DNA of 64,000 nucleotides, from contig CM030935.1 in NCBI GenBank assembly GCA_018136815.1, positions 4,506,159-4,570,158 of the forward strand, in the 5' to 3' direction. The stretch is from Isochrysis galbana (Eukaryota; Haptophyta; Isochrysidales; Isochrysidaceae). Position numbers and translations under genes: made by a program. Positions 10,748 to 20,456 of the stretch are shown in pieces; positions within the stretch are counted from its first letter, which is position 1, and every line of letters begins with the position of its first letter. The notes under the pieces were generated by a model. The model was not told the origin of the DNA and did no database searches. It worked only from the letters and a program-made list of their open reading frames with translations.

Positions 10748-12784
10748 ATCAAACTCCACGGCTGCCAAAACGAGATGGCGGGTATAGCTCGAAGCGTTCT
10801 TGCAAAAGCATAGAAGGTGCGGATGAATATGCACCAAGATTGCCGGCGATCACCAACGCGCACTGAGTTGGACAAGATCTATCGACTATCGATGAGAATG
10901 ATGGGTACGGCGAGGTGACGATGGGTATGGCGCATAGAGCACTTGGGTGGGGTAGCAATCCTCCGGGGGACGCACGCAGCTCTTGGCCGCCGAATGCTAC
11001 ATGGCCCGCTGTCTATCTACCTCTTTTGTCGCCACCACAGTGCGGGGGCCATCTATTCGAATTTCTGGGGAGAGAAGATGGAACGCACTTGCGGGTTTGG
11101 ATGCGACCGCGACACGGCATCCCCGGGCAGCTCAACCAACCGAAGAAACGGCGCCTTGCCTTTTGGTTTGAGTAGAAACGATGTCTCTCCCATGGACATA
11201 GGCAGCGCCTTGCATTGTGCCAACGCAACATCGGCATGTTTCAGCGGCGGAGTCGTCTCCAAATCGGAACGTTCCGTGTCGGAGTCGACATGCTCCATCG
11301 TCGATGCCTGCGACATGAAGCTGGATGTTGAGGAGCGGGTTGTGGACGAACTCAACGGCCCGCGCTCAACGTCAATGGGAAAGGCGACGCTCGACAAGGC
11401 AGCGAACGTTGATTCGCCTTCCAAAGCGTCATCCTCCGAATGCCCATCGGGTGCGCTTGGTGGGCCGCAAGGGATCTTTGTGGTGCTGCCGCAAAGCAGG
11501 TTGTGGACCGGCAGATCCGTATGGATCTGAAGGCTGTTGCTGGCCGTGGACATCTTGCGCATCGGGGGCGGAGATGCGAACTGCGCCATGTTGAGGTAGA
11601 TTGTGGGGACGACGACGCGCTCGTCGTGCCAGAAGCCCATTAGGTTTAGCGAGACGTTACAGTGTCCCAAAGGCGGCAAGTCACAGAGCTCGGAGATGGA
11701 CGAGCCAGGGCCAAGAATCAACTGGTTTGCCTTGGAGCGAATAGAGAATGAAGTCATCCGCTGAGCAAACACACTTATCTGACAAGGCATGTGCAAGGTA
11801 TTGTCAGAAGCCGGCTGAGCCGCCAGTGGAACTCATACGAGGCTGAGCCGCCCTTGGGGGTGCAGCGGCACACCTTGGTGAGCAGTCGGGCGACGATGCC
11901 CTCGGCAACTTCTTCTTGGGTTGCATCACGCACGGGTGAGCAGAAATGGAGTTTGTGGGCATCGGCCACATGCTTCTCGACATTCTCCCTAGTCGCGGCA
12001 ATGAGGGCGTCGACAAGCGGCTTCTGCTCTGCGCTGATACCGATGACGCAGTAGTGGCCGTCGTCCTTCTGAACGATCTCGAGAACCGGGGTGGTGCTGA
12101 GCTCGAAATAGATCTCGCGTGACGGCTTCGTCGGTCGTGGCTCAACGTCCAGGCGACGGGCGACGGGCGGACACGACGAGCGCTCGGGCGCCTCGGGCAG
12201 CAGCGCGTCCTGCTTCGCGAAGAGCTGATACCAGATTCGCTGGCTGACGTTGGAAGCACCGAGTGAGCCGAGGCGGTGCGCTTCGATCTCGTGGGTGAAG
12301 TCGTCCTCGAGAACAGTCGCGTCGAGCAGCATGGACTGGCTCCGCACCGTGGGCATCTCTTGTCTTGGTGGTTGAGGGAGAGCGAGAGAGGGGACGGGTG
12401 TGTGTGGATCGCGTCGGATCGGTCGGGAAGGCTGGCTCGCCTCGATCTCCGCCTCTCGTGGGAAAATCCCCTGCCCCCTCTCCCCCCCCCCTTTCGCGCC
12501 TCAAGTTTAGGTGGCCTCATCGTTGCGGGAAGCAGAGAGCGAGCGAGCGAGCCGGAAGAGTCACCCGGGTCTCTCTCCCCCCCCACAAGTGGATGAGATC
12601 GCCAGCTCGCCGACGAATCCCTTGGTGGCTGCGTAGGAACCTACTGCCTCCTACTGCCCACCATCACGGCGGGGGGTCTCTGGTTCTGATTCGGCGAACT
12701 CGACTGCCGCGCCACACGCGCCACCACCAGTGGACGCGAGTCGAAACGGAGGCGAACGTTCGCCGTCAGCCGCCAGCACTTTGA
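10748..12784 (-). repeat. Arm A of a 2.04-kb inverted duplication
   Basis: On the minus strand this arm aligns end to end with arm B (15699-17746, plus strand). The shared outer end reads GCCGTGGAGTTTGA and the shared inner end begins AAGTGCTGGCGGCTGACGG. The arms differ by scattered substitutions and one indel of about 9 nt near the outer end, roughly 98% identical by eye. The duplicated segment carries one gene with about 0.4 kb of 5' flank and 0.3 kb of 3' flank. The ends show no terminal inverted repeat of their own. Confidence 0.95.
11053..12356 (-). CDS. Unknown protein, inverted-pair copy A (2 exons)
   Basis: No family is recognised. Two overlapping frames (193 and 247 codons) are best read as one spliced gene: exon 12356-11874, donor AAG|GTGTGC, 95-nt intron, acceptor TTGTCAG, exon 11778-11053. 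Both sides are phase 0, giving 402 aa. Exon 1 begins MPTVRSQSMLLDATV and contains SREIYFELSTTPVLEIVQ and a helical region rich in Glu/Ala/Lys. Exon 2 has a hydrophobic start (NQLILGPGSSISELCDL, GFWHDERVVVPTIYLNMAQF), then a long Ser/Thr-rich, probably disordered tail. No signal peptide or obvious membrane segment is seen. It differs from copy B at about ten residues (for example Leu/Pro in DATxEDD and Cys/Arg in HFxSP), and both copies remain open. The acceptor could instead be 18 nt further downstream. Confidence 0.62.
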
Positions 12785-12803
12785 TCCGTGATACAAATAT
12801 AAA

Positions 12804-12862
12804 GTGGCAACCTTTTTTTCAAGTGGGGGTCAATGGGGGATGGGGGCCTCGCGACCCCTCCC
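12804..12862 (+). repeat. Fragment of dispersed repeat R1 (5' end)
   Basis: Immediately beyond the inner end of arm A is a short match to the 5' end of repeat family R1: GGCAACC, a T run, then AAGTGGGGGTCAATGGGGG and GGGCCTCGCG. The rest of R1 is absent here. Confidence 0.7.
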
Positions 12863-13332
12863 CTTCTTCCCATCGCTTGGCCCAGGCCACAGTTTCGATC
12901 CGCAACCACCCTCATTTCGATCGAATTTCGATTCGAAATTCCGAGGAGGTTGGAGCAAATTTCGAGCTTCGATGGGTCTAATTTCGGTCTTATTTCGATT
13001 CTTAACCCTAGTACCCTAGTATGTGCCTAAAAAGTGATTTGCCGGTGCTTGCTGCTTGCCTATCTGCCTATCGGCTGGGGCACTTTGGGAGCTTTTTTTT
13101 GCGGGGAGGCCTTCACATAGGCAGACTAGAATTCCCTAAGCAGGAAAGCATATGCATATGAAGATGATCTTACAATGCATTTTACATACACATACATGCT
13201 GCGAAAACGCCGAAATCACAAAAGTGGCCAAGAAAGATCCCCGAAGACCTAGTCCCCTTCTCCCTCCTGCGCCTCTGGGCTATCGGCTCTTACACTGACT
13301 TGTTGTGATGTCATTGTTTGTGGGTTTGGGAC

Positions 13333-13526
13333 CCTAGATGGGAAATACGAAATACGTATTTACCGTATTTGGCCAGAGGCCCAACATATATGTATTTGGC
13401 TGTATTTGAAGCGCGTCCTGGGTTGTAGGCCTCGAATGTATTTGAAATCTAATTGGCCGGAGGCCAAATACACATGTATTTCGTTGTATTTATTTGCAGG
13501 CCCCAGCACCGTATTTCCCATCCAGG
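13333..13526. mobile_element. hAT-type MITE, copy 1 (194 bp, 8-bp TSD)
   Basis: Terminal inverted repeats CCTAGATGGGAAATACG and CGTATTTCCCATCCAGG bound an imperfect palindrome built from repeats of GTATTTGGCC and GGCCAAATAC. The flanks carry an exact 8-bp target duplication, TTTGGGAC (13325-13332 and 13527-13534). Non-autonomous size, TIRs and an 8-bp TSD fit the hAT superfamily. A second copy lies at 22455-22653 and a decayed relative at 15325-15540. Confidence 0.9.
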
Positions 13527-13960
13527 TTTGGGACGTCGGGCGGTGTGGAAATTGCGCGACGTGCGGGCCCCTGTCGAGGAATCTATTGGCATTTAGGCGA
13601 CATTGAAGATGGTAGTATGCGCCGGCGCCGTCATTGCACGCCAAGCATCTGAACTGGGAGCGTTTGGGGTTTGGCGTTTGCGTGTTTGCGTTTGGGCACC
13701 TTGTTACGGATGGCCCTCCGCCCTCGTCTACTGTCATCTTTACTTCCTACCTAAGTCCAGCAAGGCCCTGCTGCCTGGGGAGCGAGCTTTTGTCTTTACC
13801 ATTGAGAGTGAGAGTGAGAGGCCCTTACTTAGCTAGGGAGCCTGCCCGAGCGATCCTCGGCAGAATAAGCGACGGCGCCCGGGGAACCATGAACCATAAC
13901 TTGAGAGGGCATCCCCCCGGGCGAGCGCTTTGACGAATTGGCATGACCCATAGGGTCTAA

Positions 13961-14978
13961 AAAAAAAAGAAGAACTGAAGATTCAGGGCTACACACCTAT
14001 CGCTACTCGGTCTCTAACTCCCCATAGCGGACATCGCCCTTTTCATCCCCTCCCTCCGTTTCCTCCCCTTCCCCCCCTCGTTCCTTTATCTTCGGTGTCG
14101 GGGGTGCGGCCCTGGTACACTACCATGGGCCCGGTTACGGACGCGTGTTCAGGGCAGGCCTATTGTACATTTCACTTGTGGCACTTCTCTCTCGTTCGTC
14201 CTTATGGTGCTCACGTGACTTGGAGAGTGTTTTGGATTTGTGTTTAGCTCCATCTGAGCTCGATTTCTGCGTTGTTTGGTTAGTGGTTTGCTTGATTTGG
14301 CTCCGAGCCCGCCTCCGAGGCGTTTTTTACCATATATTCTACCCCTAGCCGTGAGGCTAGCGCCAGCAGTTCCGCGCTGGGAATGGGGTTGCCTTTGCTA
14401 TCCGATTCGTACAGGGGTCGCAACGCGCTCAAGTCGATTCTCTTTTTGGGTTGTCGTCCCAAGCCTGCTTGGGCGGTCCTCGATGAGTCCGTCGAGTTCG
14501 CGAAGATGAAGGCGCAGCATAGTTTCGTAAATCTTTCTATGATGCGAATTAGCACCGATTCTTCCGAGAAGACGGCATTGTCGTAATGTATTCTGGAGAA
14601 GTCCGTGATGATGTATCTCCATGCTTGCAGGCATAGTATGGGAAGTGCTTTGGGGCACGTGCCATCGGGGCAAAGGAAGAGTCTTCCGATTGCCATTTCC
14701 TCCCTCGTCGTATCGAATCGTCGAGGGTGTCTTGCTATCGCATCTAGAGCGTCGAAGATGTTCGTTAAACGCGAACATTCCCCCAAGTGGGTGGAGGTCT
14801 CGTCCGCTTCCTTGCAGAAACGGCATGCTGTGCTTTCTCGGTCCGCGAATCTGTTTGCCGTGGCGATGCGCCTGTGCGTGATGTGCTTGTAGTGGAGGTG
14901 CGTGTCTCTCGCCGTAAGCATGGGCGAGGTGTATATGTCAGCGAGGTGCGCCCATACGTTGTCTGGTAGCCGAAGTCT
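13961..14978 (-). mobile_element. 5'-truncated LINE insertion with 19-bp TSD
   Basis: An exact 19-bp direct repeat (13942-13960 and 14979-14997, CATGACCCATAGGGTCTAA) flanks a 1018-bp insert, the hallmark of target-primed reverse transcription. In sense (minus) orientation it holds the last 233 codons of the LINE polyprotein, a 3' UTR, the family 3' motif GAATCTTCAG and then a TTCTTC-T(10) tail rather than poly(A). It is inserted in the spacer of the inverted duplication. Confidence 0.92.
14280..14978 (-). pseudogene. LINE pol C-terminal fragment (open)
   Basis: C-terminal end of a non-LTR retrotransposon polyprotein, uninterrupted from the truncation point to its stop. Visible blocks are IYTSPMLTARDTHLHYKHIT, HRRIATANRF, a zinc-knuckle-like CRFC..E......HLGEC, QAWRYIITDFSRIHYDN and GRQPKKRIDLSALRPLYES. 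The same blocks appear in the copy at 48372-49058 and in fragments at 33375-33412 and 47413-47570. The reverse transcriptase catalytic core is absent, so the copy is dead. Confidence 0.88.
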
Positions 14979-15069
14979 CATGACCCATAGGGTCTAAGTG
15001 AGGGCAATGAGGAAGGGGCGAAGCCGGCGGCAGCGGCAGGCGCGGCGAAGGAGACGACTTTGGAGACGC

Positions 15070-15295
15070 TGACGGAGTACGAGAGCAGGCCCAAGCGGGC
15101 CTGGGAGTGCGGCTCGCGACCCGAGCCCACTGGGGGACTGGGGGTCTGGGTGGTTGTGTTGATTGCCCTGCTCACTGCTCACTGCTCATGCCAGAAGGCA
15201 GAGCATGGGGTTGACCGACAGGCCCCCCGGAGGGGAATTGGTGCGCTTGAGAGGGGGGACGCGAGGCGCCCCCCCATGCTGAACTAAGTATAAAT
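15070..15295 (-). repeat. Degenerate partial copy of repeat R1
   Basis: In reverse orientation this resembles the middle and 5' part of R1: the segments GAGAGCAGGCCCAAGCGGGCC, TGGGAGTGCGGCTCGCG, CCCACTGGGGG and the GGGGGGACGCGAGGCGCCCCCCCAT block. It lacks both clean ends. Confidence 0.6.
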
Positions 15296-15324
15296 TTAGT
15301 TGATGCTGGGGCATGCAAATGACG

Positions 15325-15540
15325 GATATATTTTTGATATTTGGCCTAACTAAGGCCTAGGCCTACGGCCAAATACATTGCAAAAACATTCGAGGCCTCG
15401 TACAACCCACAACCCACGCGCTTCAAATGTAGCAATAGTACATAGTAGTAATACATATGCATATGCATTTGGTCTCTACTCTCTTTGGCCAAATACGATA
15501 AATATCATGTATTTCCCATTTCCTATCTAGGAGTAGGAGG
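15325..15540. repeat. Decayed relative of the hAT-type MITE
   Basis: Shares the GGCCAAATACAT units, the CCACGCGCTTCAAAT segment and the terminal GTATTTCCCATT..CTATCTAGG with the two intact MITE copies, but in inverted order and with many differences. No target duplication can be seen. Confidence 0.6.
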
Positions 15541-15698
15541 CCACCTGGGTGCTGGGTGCCGCGCGTTTGGGGGGGGGCTGGGGGGGGGGGGGGGGGGGAC
15601 CCATCAGCCATCCGCACTTGCACCTTCCAGAGTAGCAGAGCAAGAAGCCCAACAGGGGAGCAGCCAACAATCACTTTATATTCACTAGTAGTACTAAC

Positions 15699-17746
15699 AA
15701 AGTGCTGGCGGCTGACGGCGAACGTTCGCCTCCGTTTCGACTCGCGTCCACTGGTGGTGGCGCGTGTGGCGCGGCAGTCGAGTTCGCCGAATCAGAACCA
15801 GAGACCCCCCGCCGTGATGGTGGGCAGTAGGAGGCAGTAGGTTCCTACGCAGCCACCAAGGGATTCGTCGGCGAGCTGGCGATCTCATCCACTTGTGGGG
15901 GGGGAGAGAGACCCGGGTGACTCTTCCGGCTCGCTCGCTCGCTCTCTGCTTCCCGCAACGATGAGGCCACCTAAACTTGAGGCGCGAAAGGGGGGGGGAG
16001 AGAGGGGGGCAGGGGATTTTCCCACGAGAGGCGGAGATCGAGGCGAGCCAGCCTTCCCGACCGATCCGACGCGATCCACACACACCCGTCCCCTCTCTCG
16101 CTCTCCCTCAACCACCAAGACAAGAGATGCCCACGGTGCGGAGCCAGTCCATGCTGCTCGACGCGACTGTTCCCGAGGACGACTTCACCCACGAGATCGA
16201 AGCGCACCGCCTCGGCTCACTCGGTGCTTCCAACGTCAGCCAGCGAATCTGGTATCAGCTCTTCGCGAAGCAGGACGCGCTGCTGCCCGAGGCGCCCGAG
16301 CGCTCGTCGTGTCCGCCCGTCGCCCGTCGCCTGGACGTTGAGCCACGACCGACGAAGCCGTCACGCGAGATCTATTTCGAGCTCAGCACCACCCCGGTTC
16401 TCGAGATCGTTCAGAAGGACGACGGCCACTACTGCGTCATCGGTATCAGCGCAGAGCAGAAGCCGCTTGTCGACGCCCTCATTGCCGCGACTAGGGAGAA
16501 TGTCGAGAAGCATGTGGCCGATGCGCACAAACTCCATTTCCGCTCACCCGTGCGTGATGCAACCCAAGAAGAAGTTGCCGAGGGCATCGTCGCCCGACTG
16601 CTCACCAAGGTGTGCCGCTGCACCCCCAAGGGCGGCTCAGCCTCGTATGAGTTCCACTGGCGGCTCAGCCGGCTTCTGACAATACCTTGCACATGCCTTG
16701 TCAGATAAGTGTGTTTGCTCAGCGGATGACTTCATTCTCTATTCGCTCCCAGACAAACCAGTTGATTCTTGGCCCTGGCTCGTCCATCTCCGAGCTCTGT
16801 GACTTGCCGCCTTTGGGACACTGTAACGTCTCGCTAAACCTAATGGGCTTCTGGCACGACGAGCGCGTCGTCGTCCCCACAATCTACCTCAACATGGCGC
16901 AGTTCGCATCTCCGCCCCCGATGCACAAGATGTCCACGGCCAGCAACAGCCTTCAGATCCATACGGATCTGCCGGTCCACAACCTGCTTTGCGGCAGCAC
17001 CACAAAGATCCCTTGCGGCCCATCAAGCGCACCCGATGGGCATTCGGAGGATGACGCTTTGGAAGGCGAATCAACGTTCGCTGCCTTGTCGAGCGTCGCC
17101 TTTCCCATTGACGTTGAGCGCGGGCCGTTGAGTTCGTCCACAACCCGCTCCTCAACATCCAGCTTCATGTCGCAGGCATCGACGATGGAGCATGTCGACT
17201 CCGACACGGAACGTTCCGATTTGGAGACGACTCCGCCGCTGAAACATGCCGATGTTGCGTTGGCACAATGCAAGGCGCTGCCTATGTCCATGGGAGAGAC
17301 ATCGTCTCCACTCAAACCAAAAGGCAAGGCGCCGTTTCTTCGGTTGGTTGAGCTGCCCGGGGACGCCGTGTCGCGGTCGCATCCAAACCCGCAAGTGCGT
17401 TCCATCTTCTCTCCCCAGAAATTCGAATAGATGGCCCCCGCACTGTGGTGGCGACAAAAGAGGTAGATAGACAGCGGGCCATGTAGCATTCGGCGGCCAA
17501 GAGCTGCGTGCGTCCCCTGGACGATTGGTACCCCACCCAAGTGCTCTATGCGCCATACCCATCGTCACCTCGCCTTACCCATCATTCTCATCTATAGTCG
17601 ATAGATCTTGTCCAACTCAGCGCGCGTTGGTGATCGCCGGCGATCTTGGTGCATATTCATCTGCACCATCTATGCTTTTGCAAGAACGCTTCGAACTCTA
17701 CTCGCCAACTTGTTTTTGCAGCAATTTGCAGCCGTGGAGTTTGAGG
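15699..17746 (+). repeat. Arm B of the 2.04-kb inverted duplication
   Basis: Mirror image of 10748-12784, starting AAAGTGCTGGCGGCTGACGG (with a GGCGAACGTTCGCC palindrome at about 15716) and ending GCCGTGGAGTTTGA. Outside these points the two arms are unrelated. Confidence 0.95.
16127..17430 (+). CDS. Unknown protein, inverted-pair copy B (2 exons)
   Basis: Same gene as 11053-12356 in opposite orientation: exon 16127-16609, 95-nt intron, exon 16705-17430, 402 aa, no family recognised. The start is the first ATG after a CT-rich leader (CCCCTCTCTCGCTCTCCC) and is conserved in both copies. The two genes point away from each other with 3.8 kb between their start codons. Because both are intact and differ only by scattered changes, the duplication is recent or has been homogenised by gene conversion. 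Confidence 0.62.
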
Positions 17747-17881
17747 ACTAGTATATTATCTACCGATGGTGCAAATACAAATACAAATAGCAAATAGATG
17801 TTGTTGCGATTTTAAACCAAAGCCAAAGCAATGGCCCTAAAACAAAACGATGGCGACATCTCAATCGAGGTCCGTCCCACG

Positions 17882-17978
<97 letters not shown>
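17882..17978. repeat. (CA)n microsatellite
   Basis: Nearly 50 uninterrupted CA units, followed by AACACACAAAACAC-type decay to about 18020. Apparent poly-His or poly-Cys/Val proteins across it are artefacts. Confidence 0.97.
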
Positions 17979-17979
<1 letters not shown>

Positions 17980-18134
17980 CACACAACACACAAAACACAC
18001 AAAACACACAAAACACACGAACACACGAACTTTCACACCCACTCTGCCCTAAAGATAGGTTTGACGACAACCGGGAACCGGGGTCCCATCTACCACTTAG
18101 CACTAGCATCGAGAATAGTCTATAAGTCTATAAT

Positions 18135-18288
18135 CTAGCTGCCAGTAGGTAGGGGCGCAAGGTGGAGGCACCCACCGTCGCCATAGGTTTTCATGGGGAG
18201 AGAGGATAGATAAAGATAATCTAGCTGCCAGTAGGTAGGGGCGCAAGGCGGAGGCATCCACCGTCGCCATAGGTTTTCGTGGGGAGAG
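18135..18288. repeat. Tandem duplication, 86-bp period
   Basis: Two direct copies (18135-18220 and 18221-18288) of a unit beginning CTAGCTGCCAGTAGGTAGGG and containing CACCGTCGCCATAGGTTTTC. The second copy is cut short. Confidence 0.9.
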
Positions 18289-18500
18289 TGGAGGGTCGCG
18301 GGAGGAGTGGGGAACAGTGGGAGGGGGGGGGGGTCTCGGGAATCCTTGGGCACTCCAGGGGAGATGGAAAATATTCGTTAAAAATGCGTGTAGATTAGTT
18401 CCCCATTAGACTGGAGGGAAGGACGCTGTCAGCTGTGAAGAACACTTACGGCAAGGCGACGGCGCCTCTCGTCCGCTCGGCGTCCCCCCCTCCCCCCTCA

Positions 18501-18632
<132 letters not shown>

Positions 18633-18716
18633 AGCCGTTTGTCCGTCCCTCCCTCGTTCTCTCTCGAGTGCACCCCCGCCATCGCGCTCTCTGCAGCTGG
18701 TAAGGCAGCCAGGTCA

Positions 18717-20342
18717 ATGGCCGGTGCCATGGCTGGGAAGCTCACGCTCGCCCTCGCACAGCAGCTGCCTGCGGTGGGCCATCCAGCACGCCAGCTCACT
18801 GAGCCGCCGTACGCCCCCGTGCGGCCTGCCTTGGAGTATCCACCGCCCGAGCTCAGGCGCGAGTACGAGTGGGCGGTGCGGCAGCCACGCGCGACAGAGC
18901 TGGGCTGTTGGCGCAACCGGCAGGTGCTGCGCGATCTCGATGAATCGGTCACCGTGTTCGAAACACTCTCCTTCGAGGCCTGCGTCTCACACTGCGAGGT
19001 ACGAGGCACGCTCTTCGCAGGGGTCGCTCGGAAGAGAGAATGCTGGTGTGGTGATGCGCCGATGAACTATGGGCGAGCCAACCATTCTGAGTGCAGCGCC
19101 ATGGTGAGGGTCCCTGGCTACACGTTGCTTCGTACTGGCGTGCGCCGTGCACGCGTCGCGACCTCGCCCTTTGCCTTGACCAGCATGTGTGCAGCCGCAT
19201 TCTCGTGCACGGAGCTCTTCACTGCTGTGGCCAACGATTATGCGTCGCGCCATCGACTCGATTTTTTCTTGGCCACCACATCAATTGAGCCAACACTGAA
19301 ACCGGCTTTCGCCAAGCTTGGTCAAGTGTACAGGCTGCTTCGGATGGGCTACGAGTGGATCTGGTGGATCGATTGCGACACGATCATTCTGCAGCCCGAG
19401 CTGAGCCCCTTGGACATCCTTTCTGCCTTTACGGACCCGTCCAAAAGTGGGACACCGTTCTCATTGCGGAGCTCGGGAGTTGCGCGGCCGGGAACGAGGG
19501 ATAGGAGTGCCTCGTCCACCGATCCTCCTGCAGCGTCCTTGGTGATGGGTTGGGAAGTGTGGGGCTGGGTGGAGCAGTCACACCCACTGAACACTGGCTC
19601 CTTCTTCCTGCGTGGCTCCGCGGAGGGCGACTCAGCACGCCTGATGCGAGAGTGGTCTAGTCACTCCTTGAAATTCGTGCATCACATGCTTTGGGAGCAG
19701 CAAGGGCTCTTCGACATGCTCCGGGAGGAAAAGGTTCCCGGTCGGTCGCAAGCTGCTCGCTGGTTGCGCAACGGGAGCATTCTCGCCTTTGGCAACCCTT
19801 CATTTAACACGCTGCTTTGCCCCACCTCACGCACCGTCGATATAGCACCTGTGCTCCTTCATCTGACGCGTGGCGAAACTGCCATCGGTCGGTGCGCTGG
19901 GGAGTCGCTGCCGGGGTGGTTGACCAGGGTTTACAATGCGTTCAAAACGCAGGCATGGAAGGGTGTCCTCCTAGCCCGCGTATTGATGAATGGCCTGCAG
20001 GAGGTTCGCGACGAGTGTTGTACCGGCCACAAATTTGAGCGTAAGCTCTTTCGGAAACATTGGGGTGGCAGTATCGCCGACGTATCATCCACTGATCGCT
20101 ATCCACTTCGGCTAGGCGTCCGGGACTCTGTTGGTTCTCAGAGCGTGAGAGCCATTGCCGCTCGCCTCTCCGTGTGTGGCACTCCGGGGCATAACGCATC
20201 GCTTCTGCCCAACGTTGCGTGCAACTCGAAAACCCCGTGGATGCGAAATTGGCTGCACGAGAAAGACATGTTGCGAGCAAGGGCTAGGGGGCGGGGCAGG
20301 AAGAGGGGTCGCGGAAGAGGACGGCGCTCGTCGCGGGGCTAG
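18717..20342 (+). CDS. WSC domain plus GT34-type glycosyltransferase
   Basis: Single-exon 541-aa protein. Residues about 62-130 form a WSC carbohydrate-binding domain: LGCWRN, the Cys-rich CVSHCEVRGTLFAGVARK and ECWCG, then C at 126. Residues about 155-400 look like a GMA12/MNN10 (GT34) nucleotide-sugar transferase: GYEWIWWIDCDTIILQP carries the metal-binding Asp219-x-Asp221, and LNTGSFFLRG (about 291-300) is the acceptor-side motif of this fold. Such enzymes act in the Golgi on wall or scale polysaccharides. A clear N-terminal signal-anchor is missing; LTLALAQQLPAV is only weakly hydrophobic, so an upstream exon is possible. The C-terminus is an Arg/Gly-rich tail. ATG 18717 is the first in-frame ATG after the CA repeat. 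Confidence 0.8.
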   Translation: MAGAMAGKLTLALAQQLPAVGHPARQLTEPPYAPVRPALEYPPPELRREYEWAVRQPRATELGCWRNRQVLRDLDESVTVFETLSFEACVSHCEVRGTLFAGVARKRECWCGDAPMNYGRANHSECSAMVRVPGYTLLRTGVRRARVATSPFALTSMCAAAFSCTELFTAVANDYASRHRLDFFLATTSIEPTLKPAFAKLGQVYRLLRMGYEWIWWIDCDTIILQPELSPLDILSAFTDPSKSGTPFSLRSSGVARPGTRDRSASSTDPPAASLVMGWEVWGWVEQSHPLNTGSFFLRGSAEGDSARLMREWSSHSLKFVHHMLWEQQGLFDMLREEKVPGRSQAARWLRNGSILAFGNPSFNTLLCPTSRTVDIAPVLLHLTRGETAIGRCAGESLPGWLTRVYNAFKTQAWKGVLLARVLMNGLQEVRDECCTGHKFERKLFRKHWGGSIADVSSTDRYPLRLGVRDSVGSQSVRAIAARLSVCGTPGHNASLLPNVACNSKTPWMRNWLHEKDMLRARARGRGRKRGRGRGRRSSRG

Positions 20343-20456
20343 ATCACCCTACTGTGAGCGAGCTCGCGGATGCACGTGCGCGCACACGTGACGTCAGTGG
20401 TTCGTGATAGGTGGATCTAGCGCACAAATTTCAGTTAAATTTCAGTCACACTAGGT

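Noticed and set aside
12999-13022. TTAACCCTAGTACCCTAGT, telomere-like
   Set aside because: Only one or two imperfect units, internal, no array.
10748-17746. Whole inverted region as a single transposon with 2-kb TIRs
   Set aside because: No target duplication at the outer ends and no transposase; a gene duplication explains it more simply.
17760-18026. Poly-His/Thr and poly-Cys/Val frames
   Set aside because: Translations of the (CA)n microsatellite in each phase.
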